Positions 35,564 to 44,044 of a stretch of 64,000 bases of DNA are shown piece after piece. The stretch spans positions 50,651 through 114,650 of the forward strand of contig JAGWUH010000006.1 in NCBI GenBank assembly GCA_028868535.1, written 5' to 3'. The notes beneath the pieces are model-generated. The model was not told the origin of the DNA. It ran no database searches and worked only from the letters and a program-made list of their open reading frames with translations. The DNA comes from Sphingomonadales bacterium (GTDB lineage: Bacteria > Pseudomonadota > Alphaproteobacteria > Sphingomonadales > Sphingomonadaceae). The position numbers and the translations under genes were made by a program. Each line of letters begins with the position of its first letter. The first letter of the stretch is position 1.

Positions 35564-36631
35564 ATGCCCGAAATCTGGCGCGCCGGCGGTTCCAACACGC
35601 GTTTCGATCCGGCCGAGATCGCCGCCCTCGAAGCGCAGGGCTGGGACGGCCAGATGTTCATGGACTCGCAGTCGCTCAGCGCCGATCCCTGGGCGCTGAT
35701 GGGGGCCTGGGCGCGCGAATCGACCCGCCTCAAGCTGTCGCCGGGCGTCACCAATCCGCTCACCCGCAATCTCGCGGTCACCGCGGCGAGCGCCGCGACG
35801 ATCCAGATGCTGAGCGGCGGCCGCGCCGTGCTGGGCGTCGGCCGCGGTGATTCGGCGCTGGCCTACCTCGGCATGGCACCGGTGCCCGTGGCACGCTTCG
35901 AGCAGGATCTGGTGACGCTCCAGACGCTGCTGTCCGGCGGGGCCGTGGCGTTCGAGGCGACGGGTGAGCGCGGCGACGGGCCGGCCTCGCACAGCCTGTC
36001 GCTGGGCGCGCGGCCCGAGGCGACGCAGTTGAAGTGGCTGGCGACGTCCGGCCTGCCCAAGGTGCCGCTCGACGTGGCGGCCACCGGCCCCAGGGTGATC
36101 GCGATGGGCGCGCGGCTGGCGGAGCGGGTGACGTTCTCGGTCGGCGCCGGGCTCGACCGCGTGCAGTGGGCGCTCGACCTCGCGCGCTCCGCCCGCGCCG
36201 GCATGGCGGGGACAGGCCCGAGCTACGGCGTGCAGGTCGTCGTCGTCTGCCACCCGGACGATGCGACGGCGATGGACGTGGCGATGCGGATGGCGGCGCC
36301 GCTGGCGCGCTTCCAGGTCATGCAAGGCAGCGCCAAAGGGCCGTCAAAAGGCCACCAAAACGCTTCGCTGCAAGCGATCCGCGACGGCTACGACATGAAC
36401 CGGCACGGCGGCGTGCACGAGCAGAACCGGCTGACGCACGGCGCGCTCTCGCCCGAATTCGTCCGCGATTTCGCCGTCGTCGGCACGCCGGAAGCCTGCA
36501 CCGCGAAGCTGCTGGCGCTGCGCGACGCCGGCATCGACCGCTTCGTCATCGTCGGCCCCGGCTTCTATCCGCCGGAGTGGGGCGAGGCGGCGGACCTGTT
36601 CGCGCGCGAGGTGCTGCCGGCGTTGCGTTGA
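35564..36631 (+). CDS. Luciferase-like (LLM class) flavin oxidoreductase
   Basis: This 355-residue TIM-barrel protein belongs to the luciferase-like monooxygenase / F420-dependent reductase superfamily. LKLSPGVTNPLTRNLAVTAA and GGRAVLGVGRGDSALAYLGM are the core strands that bind the flavin. The central part contains a Lys/Gly-rich insertion near residues 255-265 (SAKGPSKGHQ). A C-terminal VVGTPEACTAKLLALRDAGI is the usual ending. Sphingomonads are not known to make F420 in general, so FMN is a likely cofactor, but the sequence does not decide this. GGAGAG lies before the ATG. It converges with the next gene. Confidence 0.85.
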   Translation: MPEIWRAGGSNTRFDPAEIAALEAQGWDGQMFMDSQSLSADPWALMGAWARESTRLKLSPGVTNPLTRNLAVTAASAATIQMLSGGRAVLGVGRGDSALAYLGMAPVPVARFEQDLVTLQTLLSGGAVAFEATGERGDGPASHSLSLGARPEATQLKWLATSGLPKVPLDVAATGPRVIAMGARLAERVTFSVGAGLDRVQWALDLARSARAGMAGTGPSYGVQVVVVCHPDDATAMDVAMRMAAPLARFQVMQGSAKGPSKGHQNASLQAIRDGYDMNRHGGVHEQNRLTHGALSPEFVRDFAVVGTPEACTAKLLALRDAGIDRFVIVGPGFYPPEWGEAADLFAREVLPALR

Positions 36632-36635
36632 CGCG

Positions 36636-37301
36636 TCAGGAATAGCCGCGCTTGTCGGCCCAGTCGTCGACCTCGCCGGGCTTGAAGGTCACGCCCGGGG
36701 TCTTGTCCGACGCGGTCTTCAGGTCCCAGCCGATCGGGTCGGTGTGCGCTTCCAGCGGCATGCGCATGGCGTTGAGGCCCCAGCCCAGCATCACGTAGTG
36801 GCCGATCACGAACACGAAATCCATCATCTGGCGCTTGTCGAAGTGCTGCGCCAGCGCGTTCCACGTATCGTCCGAAAGGTCGTTCGTGGTCATCAGCTCG
36901 TCGACGGCGGCCAGCGTCAGCCGATCGAGCGGCTTGTCATCCCAGATCGGGTCGCCGGCGCCGGTCTTGCACGCCTCGATCTCCTTCAGGGTGATGCCGT
37001 ACTGCAGCGCGTAGCCGACGTGATTGTGCCATTCGTACTGCGATTGCAGCTTCCAGCCGATGCGCAGGATGATCAGCTCGTACTGGCGCATCGGCAGGGT
37101 GTTGCTGGTCAGGAAGTGCTTGCCCCAGACGCTGAAGGCCATGCCGAACTTCGGATGGTTGGCGACGACGTTCTGGATGTTGGTCTTCGAGCCTTCCTCC
37201 CAGGCGTTGGGTTCGCCCCAGAACGCCATGACCTCGCGCGCCTCGTCGGTCCACTCCTCGCGCGGGAGCATCGGGATCCGCCACATCGTGCGTTCGGTCA
37301 T
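36636..37301 (-). CDS. Carboxymuconolactone decarboxylase-family protein
   Basis: This 221-residue helical protein is of the carboxymuconolactone decarboxylase / AhpD superfamily. The typical core is QYELIILRIGWKLQSQYEWH and NHVGYALQYGITLKEIEA, where the Glu-Trp-x-x-His pair stands at the place of the AhpD active site. The CxxC of AhpD is missing, so a peroxidase role is unlikely and a decarboxylase or lyase role is more probable. MWRIPMLPREEWTDEAREVM is the usual start of the sphingomonad subgroup. GAGG lies upstream of the ATG. It is divergent from the TauD-like gene. Confidence 0.85.
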   Translation of the reverse strand: MTERTMWRIPMLPREEWTDEAREVMAFWGEPNAWEEGSKTNIQNVVANHPKFGMAFSVWGKHFLTSNTLPMRQYELIILRIGWKLQSQYEWHNHVGYALQYGITLKEIEACKTGAGDPIWDDKPLDRLTLAAVDELMTTNDLSDDTWNALAQHFDKRQMMDFVFVIGHYVMLGWGLNAMRMPLEAHTDPIGWDLKTASDKTPGVTFKPGEVDDWADKRGYS

Positions 37302-37430
37302 CGGTCGTCCTCGTTGCTGGTCCAGGGCGCCGCGGTATCACACGGCCGCGGCGATGGTACCCCGCCTTGGCGATTTCTCGCTTGCCATGGTTCCGGGAAA
37401 GCGGGAGCCTGCGCGAAAATGGAGAGGATC

Positions 37431-38243
37431 ATGCGCTTCACCCCGCTGCACTCCGACTTCGGTGTCGAAGTCCACGACTTCGATGTCCAGGCCGGAGGGG
37501 CGGCCGAAGACGTCGCGGTGCTGCGGTCCGCGCTCGATGCGCACGACATGCTGCTGCTGCGTGGCGCCGGCCGCGTCTCGCCCGAACGCCAGACCGAGAT
37601 CACCGGCTGGTTCGGCCCGCCGGCGCCGGTGGACAACGCTGGCGACGGCCAGTTCGTCTCGGTGCTCGACAATGCCGAGGAAGCGGGCAGCTTCATGCTG
37701 CCGTTCCATTCCGACCTGACCTATACCGACTGCCCGATCAAGGTGATCTGCCTCCACGCGATTGCGTTGCCCGAACGGCCGACCTCGACCAGCTTCGTCA
37801 GCAACCGCGCCGCCTGGAACCGACTGTCCACCGCGGACCGGGCTCGGCTGGCACCGTTGCACCTGCGCCATCTCTATGTTTCCAGCATGCCCAGCCTGAA
37901 CATGCCCGACATGGCCGCCATCCACCCGCTGGCGATGCCCAATCCGCGCACCGGCGCGATGCTGCTGGTGGTCACCGAACACCATGCCGACCGCATCGTG
38001 GAGCTGCCGGGGGACGAGAGCCGCGCGCTGATCGACCGGCTGCTGGCCGATCTCTATGCACCCGCGTGCCAGTACGAGCACGTCTGGCGGCCGGACGACC
38101 TGCTGATCTGGGACAACCTCGCGTTGCAGCACGCGCGGCGCGAACGGTCCGATCCGGGGGCGGGCAAGCGCGCGCTGCAACGCGTGGCGCTGGCGGAAAC
38201 CGGGATCATGGAACTTGTCGCGCGGGCGCGCGCCGCGGCCTGA
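37431..38243 (+). CDS. TauD/TfdA-family 2-oxoglutarate dioxygenase
   Basis: This 270-residue Fe(II)/2-oxoglutarate oxygenase has an iron triad: FHSDLTY gives the H-x-D pair and LALQHARR the distal His. RALQRVAL supplies the Arg that binds the 2-oxoglutarate carboxylate. The family hydroxylates small substrates such as taurine, alkyl sulfates or phenoxy acids, often releasing sulfite or glyoxylate. The exact substrate here is open. The ATG at 37431 has GGAGAGG just before it; an ATG four codons upstream is possible. No sulfur regulator sites were recognised in the 129-base divergent promoter region. Confidence 0.88.
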   Translation: MRFTPLHSDFGVEVHDFDVQAGGAAEDVAVLRSALDAHDMLLLRGAGRVSPERQTEITGWFGPPAPVDNAGDGQFVSVLDNAEEAGSFMLPFHSDLTYTDCPIKVICLHAIALPERPTSTSFVSNRAAWNRLSTADRARLAPLHLRHLYVSSMPSLNMPDMAAIHPLAMPNPRTGAMLLVVTEHHADRIVELPGDESRALIDRLLADLYAPACQYEHVWRPDDLLIWDNLALQHARRERSDPGAGKRALQRVALAETGIMELVARARAAA

Positions 38244-38349
38244 TCCGCCGCACGATTGCATATTTTTCTTCGCACGTGCAGCAAAGCCGCTTGGCAAAGC
38301 CGCAAAAAGGTTGCAGCCTGCATCTCGCGCCCCACGACAAGGTTGCCCG

Positions 38350-39783
38350 ATGCAGACAACGACCCGCGCGACGTTCGACGAGATGCTGGATGAGGACGGC
38401 GGCATCCGCCCCGCCTATCGCGCCTTCCGCGACTGGTACGACGCGCAGGACAAGGCCTGGCTGGCCAAGCAGGGGCAAGTCGCGGAATCGGTGTTCCGCC
38501 GCACCGGCATCACCTTCAACGTCTATGGCGAGGATGCCGGGCAGGAACGGCTGATCCCGTTCGACATGATCCCGCGCATCATCACCCGCGACGAGTGGAC
38601 CCGCCTGTCGCGCGGGATCGAGCAGCGCGTGCGGGCCCTCAACGCCTTCCTCCACGACCTTTACCACAAGCGCGAGATCGTCAAGGCCGGCCGCCTGCCC
38701 GAACGCGTGCTGCGCGACAACGACGCGTTCCTGCCCGAGATGGTCGGCTTCACGCCGCCGGGCGGGGTCTATACCCACATCGTCGGCATCGACCTCGTCC
38801 GCACCGGGCCGGACGATTTCATGGTGCTGGAGGACAACGCCCGTACGCCCAGCGGCGTCTCGTACATGCTCGAGAACCGCGAGACGATGATGGCGATGTT
38901 CCCCGAGCTGTTCAGCCGGGTGCGGGTTCAGCCGGTCTCGGACTATCCGCGCGCGCTGGCCCGCAGCCTCGCCGCCTGCGCACCGGAAGCCGCCGCCGGG
39001 CACCGCCCGGTGGTCTCGGTGCTGACCCCGGGAATCTACAACTCCGCCTATTTCGAGCATGCGTTCCTTGCCGACCAGATGGGCGCCGAACTGGTCGAGA
39101 GCAGCGACCTCAGGGTGATGGACGGTCGCGTCTGCCAGCGCACCACGCGCGGCTGGCAGGCGATCGACGTCATCTACCGCCGCGTCGACGATGCCTTCCT
39201 CGACCCGCTGACCTTCAATCCGACATCGATGCTCGGCGTGCCGGGGATCATGGACATCTACCGGGCCGGCGGCATCACCATTGCCAATGCGCCCGGCACC
39301 GGCATCGCCGACGACAAGGCGATCTACAGCTTCATGCCCGAGATCGTCGAGTTCTACACCGGCGAGAAGCCGCTGCTCAAGAACGTGCCGACCTGGCGCT
39401 GCGCCGAGGCGGACTCGCTGAAATACGTGCTCGACAACCTCAAGGATCTCGTCGTCAAGGAGGTCCACGGCTCGGGCGGCTACGGCATGCTGATCGGGCC
39501 GACCTCTTCGAAGGCGGAGATCGCCCGGTTCGAAAAGAAGCTGCGGGCACGGCCGGAGAACTACATCGCCCAGCCGACGCTGGCGCTTTCCACGGTGCCG
39601 ATCTTCACCAAGGCCGGACTTGCCCCGCGCCACGTCGACCTGCGGCCGTTCGTGCTGGTGTCGCCCAAGGGCATCGACATCACCCCCGGCGGATTGACCC
39701 GGGTGGCGCTGAAGAAGGGCTCGCTGGTGGTGAACTCCTCGCAGGGTGGGGGCACCAAGGACAGCTGGGTGCTGGCGGAATGA
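38350..39783 (+). CDS. Circularly permuted type 2 ATP-grasp protein
   Basis: This 477-residue protein opens the Anbu operon. The circularly permuted ATP-grasp fold shows in TGPDDFMVLEDNARTPSGVS, the metal and acidic residues after the loop, and in KDLVVKEVHGSGGYGMLIGP with the glycine-rich ATP loop. RPFVLVSPKGIDITPGGLTRVA is also a family mark. Comparative genomics predicts that it forms amide bonds (peptide ligase or amidoligase) on a small peptide or protein, in partnership with the alpha-E protein. The real substrate is unknown. It shares its transcript with the next three genes; only 77 bases, with a palindromic repeat, separate it from the next. Confidence 0.92.
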   Translation: MQTTTRATFDEMLDEDGGIRPAYRAFRDWYDAQDKAWLAKQGQVAESVFRRTGITFNVYGEDAGQERLIPFDMIPRIITRDEWTRLSRGIEQRVRALNAFLHDLYHKREIVKAGRLPERVLRDNDAFLPEMVGFTPPGGVYTHIVGIDLVRTGPDDFMVLEDNARTPSGVSYMLENRETMMAMFPELFSRVRVQPVSDYPRALARSLAACAPEAAAGHRPVVSVLTPGIYNSAYFEHAFLADQMGAELVESSDLRVMDGRVCQRTTRGWQAIDVIYRRVDDAFLDPLTFNPTSMLGVPGIMDIYRAGGITIANAPGTGIADDKAIYSFMPEIVEFYTGEKPLLKNVPTWRCAEADSLKYVLDNLKDLVVKEVHGSGGYGMLIGPTSSKAEIARFEKKLRARPENYIAQPTLALSTVPIFTKAGLAPRHVDLRPFVLVSPKGIDITPGGLTRVALKKGSLVVNSSQGGGTKDSWVLAE

Positions 39784-39790
39784 GTGCAAT

Positions 39791-39817
39791 GACAAAAAGT
39801 GGGAACCGGTTTTTGTC
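39791..39817. repeat. Third copy of the GTGGGxACCGG palindromic repeat
   Basis: GACAAAAA/TTTTTGTC arms enclose GTGGGAACCGG. This is the core of the two tandem copies near lysA, here shorter and with an A instead of C at one core position. Imperfect outer arms GTGC (39784-39787) and GCAC (39826-39829) also exist. It sits between two genes of one operon and is not a terminator there. Confidence 0.75.
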
Positions 39818-39860
39818 GCCCGATCGCACGGCAACAATAGCCGTCGGGGAGCGTTGAACC

Positions 39861-40802
39861 ATGCTCGGCCGCACCGCCTATGGCATCTTCTGGATGTTCC
39901 GCTACCTCGAGCGCGCGGAGAACACCGCGCGCCTGCTCGAGGCGGGCTTCCGCATGGCGCTGACGCGCGGCAGCCAGTCCGACGAGGAATGGCGCTCGCT
40001 GCTGACCACGCTCGGCCTCGCCGCCGCCTACGACGACCGCTTCGACGAAACCACCGGGCCGCTGGTCAGCAACTTCCTGCTGCGCGACCGCGAGAACCCG
40101 GCCAGCGTGCTGGCGATGGTGGAGTATGCGCGCACCAACGCGCGCATGGTCCGCACCGCGCTGACCCGCGAGGTCTGGGAGGCCACCAACGAGGCGTGGA
40201 TGGCGCTGTGCGAGGCGATGGCCCGGCCCGTCCGCATGGCCCAGCTCGCCGACCTGCTGGCGCTGGTGCGGCGCCAGGCGATGCTGGTGCGCGGCGCGCT
40301 CGAAGGGACGATGCTCCGCAACGAGATCTTCAATTTCGCCCGCGTCGGCACCGCGATCGAGGCGGCGGACAACACCGCGCGCATCCTCGACGTCAAGTAC
40401 CACGTGCTGTTGCCGTCGGTAGCCTGGGTCGGCTCGACGCTGGACAACGCGCAATGGGAGATGATGCTGCGCTCGGTGGCGGGAGAGCGCGTGTTCCGCT
40501 GGCTCAACGCGGGCACGCTCGATCCGCGCGGCATCGCCAATTTCCTGATCTGCGACGGCCGCTTCCCGCGCAGCCTGGCCTACAGCTACAGCAAGCTCGC
40601 AAGCAACATGAACGGGCTGGCGCGCGAACATGGAACCACGCTGCGCAGCCATGCATTGCTCGACAGCGCGGTCACCCGCCTGCAAGCGCAGACGATCGCC
40701 GAAGTGTTCGAGTTCGGGCTGCACGAGTTCCTGACCGACTTCATCGCCGCCAACCGCAACCTGGCCGACGCCATCGCCGCCGATTACCGGTTCATCGAAT
40801 AG
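39861..40802 (+). CDS. Alpha-E domain protein
   Basis: This 313-residue all-helical protein of the alpha-E family is recognised by MLGRTAYGIFWMFRYLERAE at the N-terminus, RTALTREVWEATNEAWMALC, and FEFGLHEFLTDFIAANRNLA at the end. The family takes its name from predicted conserved glutamates. It always accompanies circularly permuted ATP-grasp proteins and is thought to work with them in forming a peptide product. No cofactor site is evident. Second gene of the Anbu operon. Confidence 0.92.
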   Translation: MLGRTAYGIFWMFRYLERAENTARLLEAGFRMALTRGSQSDEEWRSLLTTLGLAAAYDDRFDETTGPLVSNFLLRDRENPASVLAMVEYARTNARMVRTALTREVWEATNEAWMALCEAMARPVRMAQLADLLALVRRQAMLVRGALEGTMLRNEIFNFARVGTAIEAADNTARILDVKYHVLLPSVAWVGSTLDNAQWEMMLRSVAGERVFRWLNAGTLDPRGIANFLICDGRFPRSLAYSYSKLASNMNGLAREHGTTLRSHALLDSAVTRLQAQTIAEVFEFGLHEFLTDFIAANRNLADAIAADYRFIE

Positions 40803-40810
40803 GCCCCGTC

Positions 40811-41629
40811 ATGCGTCTCGCGATCCGACACACCACCCGCTATCACTTCGCCCGGCCGGTCGCGCGCGGGCTGCAGCGCCTGCGGCTGCGTCCCAAGACC
40901 ACGCACGGGCAGAAGGTGCTGGCGTGGGACATGCACCTCGAGGGGGCGCGGGTCGAAGCCGATTTCGACGACCACAACCACAACCACACGACGCTGGTGT
41001 CGATACTCGACGGCGCCACCAGCGTCGCGGTCACCTGCACCGGCACGGTCGAGACCGCGGACACCGTCGGGATCGTCGGCCCGCACACCGGGTTCATGCC
41101 GCTGTGGTGCTTCCTCGACCAGACCCCGCTGACCCGGCCCGGGCCGAAGCTGCGGGCGCTCGCCGCCGGGCTCGATTCGCGGCGGGACGATCCGCTCGAC
41201 CTGCTCCACGCGCTGTCCGCCGGCATCGCCGACGCGGTCCGCTACGAGATCGGCGAGACCGACGCGACGACCACCGCCGAGGAGGCGGTGGCCCACGGCC
41301 ACGGCGTCTGCCAGGACCATGCCCACGTGTTCATCGGTGCTGCGCGTCATCTCGGCATCCCGGCGCGCTACGTCAGCGGCTACCTGATGATGAACGACCG
41401 CGTCGACCAGGAGGCCGGCCACGCCTGGGCCGAGGCGCTGGTGCCCGGCCTGGGCTGGGTCGGCTTCGACGTTTCCAACCGGGTCAGCCCGGACGCGCGC
41501 TATGTGCGCGTCGCCAGCGGGCGCGATTATCCGGACGCGGCGCCGGTCTCGGGGATAACCTTCGGGCCGGCCAGCGAATCGGGCCTCGTCGTCAGCCTCT
41601 CGGTTGAACAACAGACCGCCGAACAGTAA
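40811..41629 (+). CDS. Transglutaminase-like protease
   Basis: This 272-residue protein starts with the bacterial transglutaminase N-terminal beta domain (RLAIRHTTRYHFARPVARGL) and continues with a papain-like transglutaminase core. The catalytic triad is visible: Cys in AHGHGVCQDHAHVFIG, His in EAGHAWAEALVPG, Asp in WVGFDVSNRVSPD. Family members either crosslink or hydrolyse amide bonds, and in this operon type a peptidase role is suspected. No signal peptide is seen, so it should act in the cytoplasm together with Anbu. Eight bases separate it from the alpha-E gene. Confidence 0.92.
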   Translation: MRLAIRHTTRYHFARPVARGLQRLRLRPKTTHGQKVLAWDMHLEGARVEADFDDHNHNHTTLVSILDGATSVAVTCTGTVETADTVGIVGPHTGFMPLWCFLDQTPLTRPGPKLRALAAGLDSRRDDPLDLLHALSAGIADAVRYEIGETDATTTAEEAVAHGHGVCQDHAHVFIGAARHLGIPARYVSGYLMMNDRVDQEAGHAWAEALVPGLGWVGFDVSNRVSPDARYVRVASGRDYPDAAPVSGITFGPASESGLVVSLSVEQQTAEQ

Positions 41630-41665
41630 TCGGTTCGCACGCGCAACATAAGGGGGGATTCGCGG

Positions 41666-42409
41666 GTGACCTATTGCGTCGGCATGCTGCTGGACAAGGG
41701 GCTGGTGCTGATGAGCGACACCCGCACCAATTCCGGCGTCGACAACATCTCCACCTTCCGCAAGATGTTCCACTGGGAGATCCCGGACGAGCGCGTGATC
41801 GCGATCATGACCTCGGGCAACCTCGCCACCACCCAGTCGGTGATCAGCCAGCTCGAGGAACGCACCAAGGCCCCGGACGAGCGCCACAATTCCGCGCTCG
41901 AAGCGCCGACGATGTACCAGATCGCCACCCAGATCGGCAAACTGCTGCACGAGACGATCAGCGCCTGCGACGAGGAAGCCGGGCCCGAGGCCGCCGGACA
42001 GTTTTCCGCGACGCTGATCCTTGCCGGCCAGATCAAGGGCATGGAACCGCGCCTGTTCATGATCTACCCCGAAGGCAACTTCATCGAGGCCAGCTTCGAC
42101 ACCCCCTTCTTCCAGATCGGCGAGACCAAGTACGGGCGGCCGATCCTGATCCGCGGCTACGATCGCACGATGTCGTTCGAGGATGCGGTCAAGCTGCTGA
42201 TGGTCAGCTTCGATTCGACGCTCAAGGCGAACCTCTCGGTCGGCCTGCCGCTCGACCTGCTGGTGCTGGAGCGCGACAACTTCACCCCGCTGCACGAGCG
42301 CCGCATCACCGCGGACAACGCCTACTACCGCGCGGTCTCGGTGGGTTGGGGGGAAGCGCTGCGGCTGGCCTTCGAGACGCTGCCGGACTATTCGTTCAAC
42401 CAGCCCTGA
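41666..42409 (+). CDS. Anbu, bacterial proteasome-like peptidase
   Basis: This 247-residue Ntn-hydrolase of the Anbu type (COG3484) starts at a GTG with AAGGGGGG upstream. The nucleophile is Thr2 (start MTYCVGMLL), freed by initiator Met removal with no propeptide. Asp18 in SDTRTNSG and Lys33 in FRKMFHW correspond to the proteasomal Asp17 and Lys33. VIAIMTSGNLATTQSVISQL fits strand and helix H1. Anbu assembles into helical open rings rather than closed barrels in the structures known. Its substrate and physiological role remain unknown, and it is regularly encoded with the ATP-grasp, alpha-E and transglutaminase genes found here. Its 3' end overlaps the convergent LLM gene by 14 bases. Confidence 0.95.
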   Translation: MTYCVGMLLDKGLVLMSDTRTNSGVDNISTFRKMFHWEIPDERVIAIMTSGNLATTQSVISQLEERTKAPDERHNSALEAPTMYQIATQIGKLLHETISACDEEAGPEAAGQFSATLILAGQIKGMEPRLFMIYPEGNFIEASFDTPFFQIGETKYGRPILIRGYDRTMSFEDAVKLLMVSFDSTLKANLSVGLPLDLLVLERDNFTPLHERRITADNAYYRAVSVGWGEALRLAFETLPDYSFNQP

Positions 42410-43277
42410 GCGGCGACAGCAGCTCCAGCACCCGTTCGTCCTCCGGCATCAGCAAGCCGCCGCCGGTTGGCATCACCTGCAACGCCACCTGGTCTGCCCC
42501 GGCGGCGATGTGCGCGTCGATCCGCGCCTGGATTGCCGCGACATCGCCCCACGCCACCAGCGCATCGGCGGCGCGGTCCGAACCGGCCAGGTCCTCCTCG
42601 GTGAAGCCCATGCGGATCATGCTGGCGCGATAGTTGGGGATGCCCGCCAGCCCGGTGACCATGCCGCGGCCCATCGTCCGGCCCACCGCCGGATCGTCGG
42701 TCAGCATGACCTTCTGCTCGACCAGCAGAAGCTTGCCGGGGCCGAGGATGCCGCGCGCCATCGCCGTGTGCTCGGGCGTGGTACTGAACGGATGGGCGCC
42801 ATCGGCGCGGTCACGCGCCAGTTCCAGCATCCTGGGGCCCAGCGCTGCCAGCACGCGCAGCGGCTTTTCCGCCGGGGGTGGCCCGGCATAGGCGAGCGCG
42901 TCCATCGCATCGAGATAGGCGCGCATCGTCGCCACCGGCTTGCCGTAGGCGTGGCCGCGCATGCCCTCGACGATGAAGCCGTGGCTGGCGCCGAGACCGA
43001 GCAGGAAGCGTCCGTCCCACTGCTCGTTGAGGCCATATTGCGCGCCGAGCATCATTGTCGCATCGCGCGAGTAGATGTTGGCGACTCCGAGCGCGACCTG
43101 CAGCCGGGTGGTGGCGGACAGGAGCTTCGCCGCGAGCACCATCGGGTCGCTGCCCATGCCGTCGTTGATCCACAGCGTGCCGTAGCCCCAGTGCTCCAGC
43201 CTCCGGGCGAAGGCGACGAGGTGCGCCGACGGATACCCGATCGTGTTGAGCCATACCGCCAGCCTGTCGATCCGCAT
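42396..43277 (-). CDS. Luciferase-like (LLM class) flavin oxidoreductase
   Basis: This 293-residue TIM-barrel protein of the luciferase-like superfamily is closest to the TIGR03620 group of predicted F420-dependent enzymes: LEHWGYGTLWINDGMGSDPM, then TTRLQVALGVANIYSRDATM and GRFLLGLGASHGFIVEGMRG. The C-terminal GADQVALQVMPTGGGLLMPE fits as well. It is distinct from the LLM protein at 35564, sharing only superfamily features. F420 synthesis genes are not in the window, so the cofactor is undecided. GGGGAGACGG precedes the ATG. It stands alone and converges on Anbu. Confidence 0.85.
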   Translation of the reverse strand: MRIDRLAVWLNTIGYPSAHLVAFARRLEHWGYGTLWINDGMGSDPMVLAAKLLSATTRLQVALGVANIYSRDATMMLGAQYGLNEQWDGRFLLGLGASHGFIVEGMRGHAYGKPVATMRAYLDAMDALAYAGPPPAEKPLRVLAALGPRMLELARDRADGAHPFSTTPEHTAMARGILGPGKLLLVEQKVMLTDDPAVGRTMGRGMVTGLAGIPNYRASMIRMGFTEEDLAGSDRAADALVAWGDVAAIQARIDAHIAAGADQVALQVMPTGGGLLMPEDERVLELLSPLRAG

Positions 43278-43356
43278 GTCCGTCTCCCCCTGCTGGTCCC
43301 TGTGTGGCCGAATGCCGGTGATTTTCCTATCCCGCCAATTCCGCTAGGGACGGGCG

Positions 43357-43599
43357 ATGGCAATGCTTCTGTTCCTCGGTCGTCTCGAAGATCGCGCGGG
43401 CGCCCCGCAACAGGTGCTGGCGCTCGCCGGGCCGACGCCGCTCGCCGGGGTGCTGGACCGGCTGCCGGCGGAGCTTGCCGCCGCGCTCGTCGCGCCCGGC
43501 GTGCGGATGGCGCGCAATGGCACGCTGGTCTCGCCGCAAGGGCTGGTGATCGATGACGGCGACGAGCTGGCGTTCCTGCCGCCGGTCAGCGGCGGCTGA
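43357..43599 (+). CDS. moaD: Molybdopterin synthase small subunit (sulfur carrier)
   Basis: MoaD (80 residues, beta-grasp fold) carries the thiocarboxylate that MoaE transfers to precursor Z. It ends in VSGG, the Gly-Gly tail that is adenylated by MoeB, preceded by ELAFLPPVSGG. The hydrophobic core and the DGDELAFLPPV block are typical. The stop is one base before the moaE start, so the two are co-translated. The start has AGGGA upstream. Confidence 0.93.
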   Translation: MAMLLFLGRLEDRAGAPQQVLALAGPTPLAGVLDRLPAELAAALVAPGVRMARNGTLVSPQGLVIDDGDELAFLPPVSGG

Positions 43600-43600
43600 C

Positions 43601-44041
43601 ATGGCCGATGTCCGCCTCGAGCTGGCGCCGTTCGACTCCGGGGCCGCGCTCGCCGCGTTCGGCGCCGCGCATCCGCAGGCGGGGGGGATCGTCTCGTTTC
43701 TCGGCCAGGTGCGGCTGGAGGGGGAAGTCGAGGCGCTCGAGCTGCGGCACTTCGCGCCGCTCACGCTGCCGGGGATGGAGGCGCTGGCGGCGACCGCGGA
43801 GGCACGCTGGCTGCTCGCCGGGCTGCTGGTGATCCACCGCAGCGGATTGATGCATCCGGGCGATCCGATCGTGCTGGTGGCCGCGGCGGCGCGGCATCGG
43901 CGAGATGCCTTTGCCGCCGCCGAATTCATCATGGATCACCTGAAGAGCGATTCGTGGTTCTGGAAACGCGAGCTGGCGGCGGGACAATGGCGCTGGATCG
44001 AGCCGCGCGCGGAGGATCACGCCGACATCGCCCGCTGGTAG
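43601..44041 (+). CDS. moaE: Molybdopterin synthase catalytic subunit
   Basis: MoaE (146 residues) forms the synthase tetramer with MoaD and adds the dithiolene sulfurs. GGIVSFLGQVRLEGEVEALE corresponds to the conserved G-A-x-x-x-F-x-G-x-V-R block, LLVIHRSGLMHPGDPIVLVA to the R-x-G-x-L-x-x-G region, and FIMDHLKSDSWFWKRE to the conserved Lys with K-x-x-x-P-I-W-K-x-E in other members. It directly follows moaD. Molybdopterin enzymes themselves are not encoded in the window. Confidence 0.94.
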   Translation: MADVRLELAPFDSGAALAAFGAAHPQAGGIVSFLGQVRLEGEVEALELRHFAPLTLPGMEALAATAEARWLLAGLLVIHRSGLMHPGDPIVLVAAAARHRRDAFAAAEFIMDHLKSDSWFWKRELAAGQWRWIEPRAEDHADIARW

Positions 44042-44044
44042 CGA

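Noticed and set aside
39784..39860. Terminator within the Anbu operon
   Set aside because: The palindrome has A and T runs but belongs to a dispersed repeat, and genes of one functional set continue after it.
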